Positions 59,460 to 64,000 of a DNA stretch of 64,000 bases are shown here, piece by piece (position 1 is the first letter of the stretch; each line of letters begins with the position of its first letter). The translations under genes and the position numbers were made by a program. The stretch covers positions 1-64,000 of the forward strand of contig NZ_WSEN01000010.1 of the NCBI RefSeq assembly GCF_009758255.1, in the 5' to 3' direction. Below the pieces are notes generated by a model. The model made no database searches and was not told the origin of the DNA. It worked only from the letters and a program-made list of their open reading frames with translations. Origin of the DNA: Microbacterium sp. MAH-37 (lineage in GTDB: Bacteria > Actinomycetota > Actinomycetes > Actinomycetales > Microbacteriaceae).

Positions 59460-60683
59460 ATGAGCGCGCAATCCACGACTGTGCCGTCCACCGAAACATC
59501 GCTCAAGGGCGGATTCACCCAGGTGGTCCTCGCCACGCTGGCCTCCACGGTCGGGTTCTGGGCGTGGATGGCGATCGCCCCGCTGCAGAAGACCTACGCC
59601 ACCGAGATGGGGCTGGACGAGGGCCAGATCTCGCTGATGCTCGCCACCCCGGTGCTCGTCGGCGCGCTCGGCCGCATCGTCGTCGGAGCGATGACCGACC
59701 GGTTCGGCGGGCGCAAGATGTTCACGTTCGTGCTGCTGCTCTCGATCCCCGCGGTGCTGCTGGTGGCGCTGGCCGGATCGATCAAGAGCTTCCCGCTGCT
59801 GCTGATCGCCGGTTTCTACCTCGGCGTCGCCGGCACGATCTTCGCGGTGGGCGTGCCTTTCTCGAGCGCCTGGTTCCCGCCGGAGCGTCGCGGATTCGCG
59901 AACGGCGTGTTCGGCATGGGCATGATCGGCACCGCGGTGTCGGCGTTCTTCACGCCGCGCCTCGCCGAGGCCATCGGATACTTCCCGACCCACCTGCTCA
60001 TCGCGGCGCTGCTGCTGCTGATGGCGGTGCTGAGCTGGTTCTTCCTGCGGGAGTCGCCGGCCTGGCAGGCGAACGACGCCAAGCTGATCCCGAAGGTGAT
60101 CGGCGCGCTGAAGCTGCCGGTGACCTGGGAGATGTCGTTCCTGTACGGCATCGTGTTCGGCGGGTTCGTGGCGTTCTCGACCTTCCTGCCGAAGTACCTC
60201 ACCACGATCTATCCCGACGAGGTCGACGCGGTGGGTGCCGGCACCCGCACCGCGCTGTTCGCGGTCGCCGCGGTGATCGCCCGGCCGATCGGCGGTGTGC
60301 TGGCCGACAGGTTCGGGCCGAAGGTGATCGCGCTGATCTCGCTCGGCGGCATCGTGACGCTGGCGTACGTGGTGGGCCAGCAGCCGCCGGAGGGCATCGT
60401 CACCGGCGCCACCTTCATCATGATGGCGGCAGCGATGGGCCTCGGCATGGGTGCGGTGTTCGCGTGGATCGGACCGTCGACCCCGAAGGACAAGGTCGGC
60501 GCGGTCAGCGGTGTCGTCGCCGCCGCCGGCGGCCTCGGTGGCTACTTCCCGCCGCTGGTCATGGGTGCCACCTACAACGCCGAGACGAACTCGTACCAGC
60601 TGGGCCTGTGGTTCCTGGTGCTGGTCGGCGCGTTCGCGCTGGTCGTCGCCGGCATGCTGAAGGACGTCGGCAAGAAGAAGTAA
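59460..60683 (+). CDS. narK: Nitrate/nitrite transporter NarK
   Basis: A 407-residue MFS protein of the nitrate/nitrite porter family with twelve predicted helices. Signature GVAGTIFAVGVPFSSAWFPPERRGFANG (nitrate signature 1) at about 122-150 and GVVAAAGGLGGYFPPLVMG (signature 2) at about 355-373. It imports nitrate or exports nitrite for NarGHI. It is divergent from narG, sharing 189 bp. Confidence 0.92.
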   Translation: MSAQSTTVPSTETSLKGGFTQVVLATLASTVGFWAWMAIAPLQKTYATEMGLDEGQISLMLATPVLVGALGRIVVGAMTDRFGGRKMFTFVLLLSIPAVLLVALAGSIKSFPLLLIAGFYLGVAGTIFAVGVPFSSAWFPPERRGFANGVFGMGMIGTAVSAFFTPRLAEAIGYFPTHLLIAALLLLMAVLSWFFLRESPAWQANDAKLIPKVIGALKLPVTWEMSFLYGIVFGGFVAFSTFLPKYLTTIYPDEVDAVGAGTRTALFAVAAVIARPIGGVLADRFGPKVIALISLGGIVTLAYVVGQQPPEGIVTGATFIMMAAAMGLGMGAVFAWIGPSTPKDKVGAVSGVVAAAGGLGGYFPPLVMGATYNAETNSYQLGLWFLVLVGAFALVVAGMLKDVGKKK

Positions 60684-60736
60684 GGCGGGGCTGGCCGCCC
60701 GCGGCATCCGTCCGCGAGATCCACGCGAGTTTCCTG

Positions 60737-60804
60737 CGGGACCCCGAGTTCTGCGTGAGACCCCAGTTCTGCACATGGGTCTCACGCAGAGGTCGGGGTC
60801 TCGC
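60737..60804. terminator. Palindrome between convergent narK and P450 genes
   Basis: 60737-60764 and 60777-60804 pair at 24 of 28 positions around CTGCGTGAGACCC. It lies between two converging genes and probably ends both transcripts; there is no T-run. Confidence 0.55.
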
Positions 60805-60825
60805 GCGGGTCTCGCGCCGGTCTCG

Positions 60826-61869
60826 TCAGCGCAGCACGACGTGCACGGTGCGCCAGCCGCCGATCGGCGCGTCGTGCGGCACGGGCGGATGCTCCGGAGC
60901 GGGCTCCATCACGGTCGTGGCGCGCAGCAGCTCGACGAGCACCGCGCGCAGTTCGGTGAGCGAGAGATCACGCCCGGGGCACACGTGCGGGCCGATGCCG
61001 AAGACGAGGTTGTCCGCGGCGTGCGCCTCGGGGGCGAAGGCGTCCGAGAAGACGCCGGGGTCGCGATTCGCGACGGCCCAGTCCAGCAGCACGGTCGCGC
61101 CCTGCGGCAGCTCCTGGCCGCTCGCGGTGGTGACGGGGCAGGTCGTGACGCGGCGGTTCGCCACGAACGGATCCTCGATGCGCAGGCACTCGTCCAGGAT
61201 GGCGTCGACCTCGGCCCGCCGTTCCGGATCGTCGCCGATGTCCCGCATCCGCTGCTGCAGCGCGGGGTCGTCGGCGAGCCGGCGGACGACGACCCCCACG
61301 CAGCGGGCCAGCGACCCCAGGTCGCCGGCGGTCCAATTGCGCAGGATCGAGACGATCTCCGGTTCGGTCAGCCGGCGCCCTCGCACATGCTCGTCGGCGA
61401 GGCGCGCCGTGACCGTCCCCGGTCGCGCCCGGTGCAGTTCATGGCGGACGATCTCGTCGAACGCTGCGGCGACGTCTGCGTTGCGCTCCAGGTCCGGTTG
61501 CCGCACGGCGGCGTAGTTCTCCGCCATCCACATCCGCAGCTCGTCCTCGACGACCTCCGGCCAGCCCAGCCAGCGGCACTGCGCGCGCACGGCGAACACC
61601 TCACCGAGCTCGGCGATGATCTCGACCGGCTCGTCGCGGGCGAGTTCCCGCACGGCTTCGTCCGCCACGTCGGTGAGCATCGGCTCGAGGGCGGCGACTG
61701 CCTCCGGCGTCAGGTACTTCTCGATCACCGCGCGGAAGGCAGCGTGCTCGGCGCCGTCCATGCCGTTCGGCACGTGCAGGTGCGTGGAGGTGCGGCTCGA
61801 GAACCGCTCCGGATCGGTCGCCGCCGCGACCACGTCGGCGTGCCGTTCCAGCCTGATCGCTCCGGTCAT
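60826..61869 (-). CDS. Cytochrome P450
   Basis: A 347-residue P450, shorter than the usual 400 because the N-terminal region is abbreviated. The heme-binding loop FGIGPHVCPGRDL near 295-307 and the ExxR helix (ECLRIEDP near 226) are intact; the I-helix (NWTAGDLGSLARCVG) lacks the usual AGxxT Thr. Soluble, with no membrane anchor. Substrate unknown, and no ferredoxin gene is nearby. ATG at 61869 is preferred over a longer, basic N-terminus. Confidence 0.85.
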   Translation of the reverse strand: MTGAIRLERHADVVAAATDPERFSSRTSTHLHVPNGMDGAEHAAFRAVIEKYLTPEAVAALEPMLTDVADEAVRELARDEPVEIIAELGEVFAVRAQCRWLGWPEVVEDELRMWMAENYAAVRQPDLERNADVAAAFDEIVRHELHRARPGTVTARLADEHVRGRRLTEPEIVSILRNWTAGDLGSLARCVGVVVRRLADDPALQQRMRDIGDDPERRAEVDAILDECLRIEDPFVANRRVTTCPVTTASGQELPQGATVLLDWAVANRDPGVFSDAFAPEAHAADNLVFGIGPHVCPGRDLSLTELRAVLVELLRATTVMEPAPEHPPVPHDAPIGGWRTVHVVLR

Positions 61870-62059
61870 GCCCCCACTATCCCCGCCCGCGCCGCCGCGC
61901 GCCAGCATCCGTCCCGTGCGCAGCCGCATGTCGCGAGGTCAGATATCGCGCCAGGATGCCGCGCCAGCAGGCTCGAGCACAGGCGCATGCGCTCGCTCTC
62001 CAGAAGCACCGGGCCCCTACCTCCCTCCCAGAGGCCATGCGCCTCCCCCGACGCATCAG

Positions 62060-62173
62060 CGGGACGGGATGATCCCGGAGCGAACCTTGGGAGGGGCCGC
62101 CAGGAGGGACGGGCTTGCCCGGCCCTCCTGGCGGAGGGTCCCACCGCGAGAGCGAAGGGATCATCCCGTCCCG
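62060..62173. repeat. 114-bp nested palindrome
   Basis: Outer arms are perfect over 17 bp (CGGGACGGGATGATCCC at 62060-62076 and its complement at 62157-62173). Inside, CCGCCAGGAGGG (62097-62108) pairs with 62123-62134 around CGGGC-TT-GCCCG. A TGGGA/TCCCA pair lies between. The whole can fold as a branched cruciform. It sits in the 416-bp gap before radA, which otherwise holds only the REP-like palindrome at 62205. Confidence 0.7.
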
Positions 62174-62204
62174 CGCCCCGGACCTACTCCCGTCCTGTTC
62201 CCCC

Positions 62205-62242
62205 GTCCTTCGTCTCACTCGCTTCGCTCCCTCGCTCAGGAC
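62205..62242. repeat. REP-like palindrome upstream of radA
   Basis: GTCCTTCGTCTC...GCTCAGGAC with GTCCT/AGGAC outer arms, 44 bp before radA. It is related to the palindrome inside narJ at 53821-53877. Confidence 0.6.
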
Positions 62243-62285
62243 CCGGTTTCCCCGACATGTCCAATCCCCCGGATAGCCTTACGAC

Positions 62286-63653
62286 ATGGCATCCAAGCGC
62301 TCCGCTCCCCCCGCTTTCGCCTGCACCGAGTGCGGGTGGACGACGGCGAAGTGGGTGGGTCGCTGCGGCGAGTGCCAGCAGTGGGGCACGGTGATCGAGC
62401 AGGCCGCGCAGACCGGCATCCTGCGCCGGGTCGACGCGGTGGCGCCGACGGCGGCGCGGGCCGCGCGCCCGATCACGCAGATCACCACGACGGATGCTCC
62501 GCGCCGCTCCAGCGGCGTGGGCGAGTTCGACCGGGTGCTCGGCGGCGGCATCGTGCCCGGCGCCGCGATCCTGCTCAGCGGCGAGCCCGGTGTGGGCAAG
62601 TCGACTCTGCTGCTCGAAGTCGCCGCACGTGCGGCCCGCGGTGGCCGCCGGGTGCTGTACGCCAGCGCCGAGGAGTCCGCCGCACAGGTCCGGCTGCGCG
62701 CCGAGCGCACCGGCGCCCTGCACGACGAGCTCTATCTCGCCAGCGAGACCGATCTGGCCACGATCCTCGGCCACATCGACGAGGTGCAGCCCCAACTCGT
62801 GATCGTCGACTCCGTGCAGACCGTGTCGTCGTCGCTGTCGGACGGCGCGGCCGGCATGCCCGGTCAGGTGCGCGAGGTGGCCTCCACGCTCATCCGGGTC
62901 GCCAAGGAGCGCGACCTGCCGATCGTCATCGTCGGGCACGTCACGAAAGACGGTCAGGTCGCCGGCCCGCGGATGCTGGAGCACCTGGTCGACGTCGTGT
63001 GTCACTTCGAGGGCGACCGGCAGACGTCCCTGCGATTCATCCGCGCTCTGAAGAACCGCTTCGGCCCCACCGACGAGGTCGGATGCTTCGAGATGACGGG
63101 CAGCGGCATCGCCGAGGTGCCCGACCCGAGCGGCCTGTTCCTGTCTCAGGGCGCAGCTGAGCCCGGCACCTGCGTGGCGATCTCGCTCGAGGGGCGCCGC
63201 GCGCTCCCCGTCGAGGTGCAGGCGCTGACGATCGCGGCGAAGGGCCCGAACCCGCGCCGCGTCGTGCACGGCCTGGACTCGTCGCGCGTGGCGATGGTGC
63301 TCGCGATCCTGGAGCGGCGAGCGGGCATCAAAGCCGGCGAGGTCGACGTGTACGTGTCGACGGTCGGCGGGGTGCGCTTCACCGAACCGGCAGCAGATCT
63401 GGCGATCGCGATCGCCGTGGCGGGCTCGATCCAGCAGTTCTCCGTGCCGCGGACGGTCGCCGCCGTGGGAGAGCTCTCACTGGCGGGAGAGGTCCGTCCC
63501 GTCACGCAGGCAGCGCAGCGGCGCTCGGAGGCCACACGGCTGGGCTACGAGCAGGTCATCGACGACCGGTCGAAGTCCCTGCGCGCCGCGCTGACCGATG
63601 TGCGGTCGCGGGCGGCCTCCCGTCGGAGCGAGGACGAGATCCCGGCGTTCTGA
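62286..63653 (+). CDS. radA: DNA repair protein RadA
   Basis: A 455-residue RadA/Sms. Features in order: N-terminal C4 zinc finger (CTECGW and CGECQQW, residues 13-33), RecA-like ATPase with Walker A GEPGVGKST (about 99-107), the RadA-specific KNRFG motif near 257, and a C-terminal Lon-protease-like domain without the catalytic dyad (AGVRFTEPAADLAIA-like stretch). It promotes branch migration during recombination repair. ATG at 62286 gives the usual N-terminus. Confidence 0.95.
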   Translation: MASKRSAPPAFACTECGWTTAKWVGRCGECQQWGTVIEQAAQTGILRRVDAVAPTAARAARPITQITTTDAPRRSSGVGEFDRVLGGGIVPGAAILLSGEPGVGKSTLLLEVAARAARGGRRVLYASAEESAAQVRLRAERTGALHDELYLASETDLATILGHIDEVQPQLVIVDSVQTVSSSLSDGAAGMPGQVREVASTLIRVAKERDLPIVIVGHVTKDGQVAGPRMLEHLVDVVCHFEGDRQTSLRFIRALKNRFGPTDEVGCFEMTGSGIAEVPDPSGLFLSQGAAEPGTCVAISLEGRRALPVEVQALTIAAKGPNPRRVVHGLDSSRVAMVLAILERRAGIKAGEVDVYVSTVGGVRFTEPAADLAIAIAVAGSIQQFSVPRTVAAVGELSLAGEVRPVTQAAQRRSEATRLGYEQVIDDRSKSLRAALTDVRSRAASRRSEDEIPAF

Positions 63654-63902
63654 TCAGGAGCGATCCGCACGCGGATCGCTCGGCCCGCCGCGCGTGCCCT
63701 TGTGCGCCTCCTCGATGATGCGCACGTCGTGCACGGTCACCGTCTCGGCCATGAGCAGATCGAGGGAGGTGAGGAACAGTTCTCCGATCTGCTCGACCGT
63801 GGCATCCGGCCCGGGCAGATCGACGCGGAATCCCTGTGCCTGCAGGCCACCGCCGTTCGAGAAGGTGACTTCGGCGTCGAAGACGGCTCGGTAGGGGCTC
63901 AC
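63654..63902 (-). CDS. Hypothetical protein
   Basis: An 82-residue protein (YRAVFDAEVTFSNGGGLQAQG at about 4-24, then LPGPDATVEQIGELFLTSLDLLMAETVTVHDVRIIEE). It resembles small alpha/beta proteins paired with cyclase-family genes in actinobacteria, but I do not recognise a named family. The GTG start at 63902 overlaps the stop of the partial upstream gene (GTGA). It is convergent with radA, with no gap between the stops. Confidence 0.6.
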   Translation of the reverse strand: MSPYRAVFDAEVTFSNGGGLQAQGFRVDLPGPDATVEQIGELFLTSLDLLMAETVTVHDVRIIEEAHKGTRGGPSDPRADRS

Positions 63903-64000
63903 GCGTTCAGCGCCCTGAGCAGCTCATCCGGCGGAGCCTGCATCGGGTGCGGCCCCGCGATGTCGAGGAACACGGTCGTGATGCGCTCGCGATGCGTGGT
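63899..64000 (-). CDS. Partial gene, C-terminal end only
   Basis: The minus strand is open from the right edge to TGA at 63901-63899 and gives ERITTVFLDIAGPHPMQ then PPDELLRALNA. Its stop overlaps the GTG start of the 82-residue gene. Too little is present to name a family. Confidence 0.5.
   Translation of the reverse strand, partial: TTHRERITTVFLDIAGPHPMQAPPDELLRALNA

Overview
This is a high-GC actinobacterial chromosome segment, most likely Microbacterium or a close relative in the Microbacteriaceae. The reasons are the codon usage, many GTG starts and GTGA/ATGA overlaps, an actinobacterial rRNA leader at the left edge, and a divergent pair of small proteins of a type I know only from Microbacteriaceae. 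The genus is an inference; no 16S sequence lies inside the window.

Layout. 1-312 is the promoter and leader of an rRNA operon that runs leftward out of the window. 313-5072 holds a LuxR-type regulator divergent from a large secreted subtilisin-like protease. 5.2-14.75 kb is a compact stress island: CBS, FHA, CsbD and a YbdK-type ligase; CorA; an SDR; topoisomerase IB; Dps with a Rho-N-like protein; a small membrane protein, a flavodoxin-like reductase and a PRC-barrel protein. Seven of its promoter regions carry the same GTCAACCCCC-type element. 14.85-17.2 kb is a fasciclin lipoprotein divergent from a membrane-anchored sulfite-oxidase-fold molybdoenzyme. 17.2-24.5 kb is accessory: a PRC-barrel remnant, a kinase, a cupin, an IS5-family element, an ECF42-type sigma factor with its YciI partner, and small enzymes. 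24.7-27.2 kb is a 2.4-kb IS mosaic bracketed by a 17-bp duplication of the 3' end of tRNA-Ser(CGA), which looks like the scar of an integrated element.

27.3-45.1 kb encodes what looks like a near-complete route for using hydroxyproline- and proline-containing (collagen-like) peptides. It has a dipeptide/oligopeptide ABC importer, an Xaa-Pro aminopeptidase and a prolidase-like amidohydrolase. It also has a 4-hydroxyproline epimerase, a three-subunit D-hydroxyproline dehydrogenase, a pyrroline-hydroxycarboxylate deaminase and a 2-oxoglutarate semialdehyde dehydrogenase. A second racemase-family enzyme is paired with a pyrroline-2-carboxylate reductase-like protein, and an FCD-type GntR regulator completes the locus. 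An exact 12-bp repeat, GTGACATATTAC, lies in two of its promoter regions and a variant lies at the regulator's own start.

45.2-62 kb carries respiratory nitrate reduction (narGHJI-moeA and divergent narK) with molybdenum-cofactor genes (mog/moaB, mobA, moeA), a four-cysteine HTH regulator, housekeeping genes and many palindromic intergenic repeats. One such palindrome is built into the narJ reading frame. The window ends with a P450, radA and a partial gene.

Broken genes: a frameshifted ACT-domain gene, an IS1249-family pseudogene, an IS481 transposase with a lost end, and small remnants of a DUF6766-like gene and a PRC-barrel gene.
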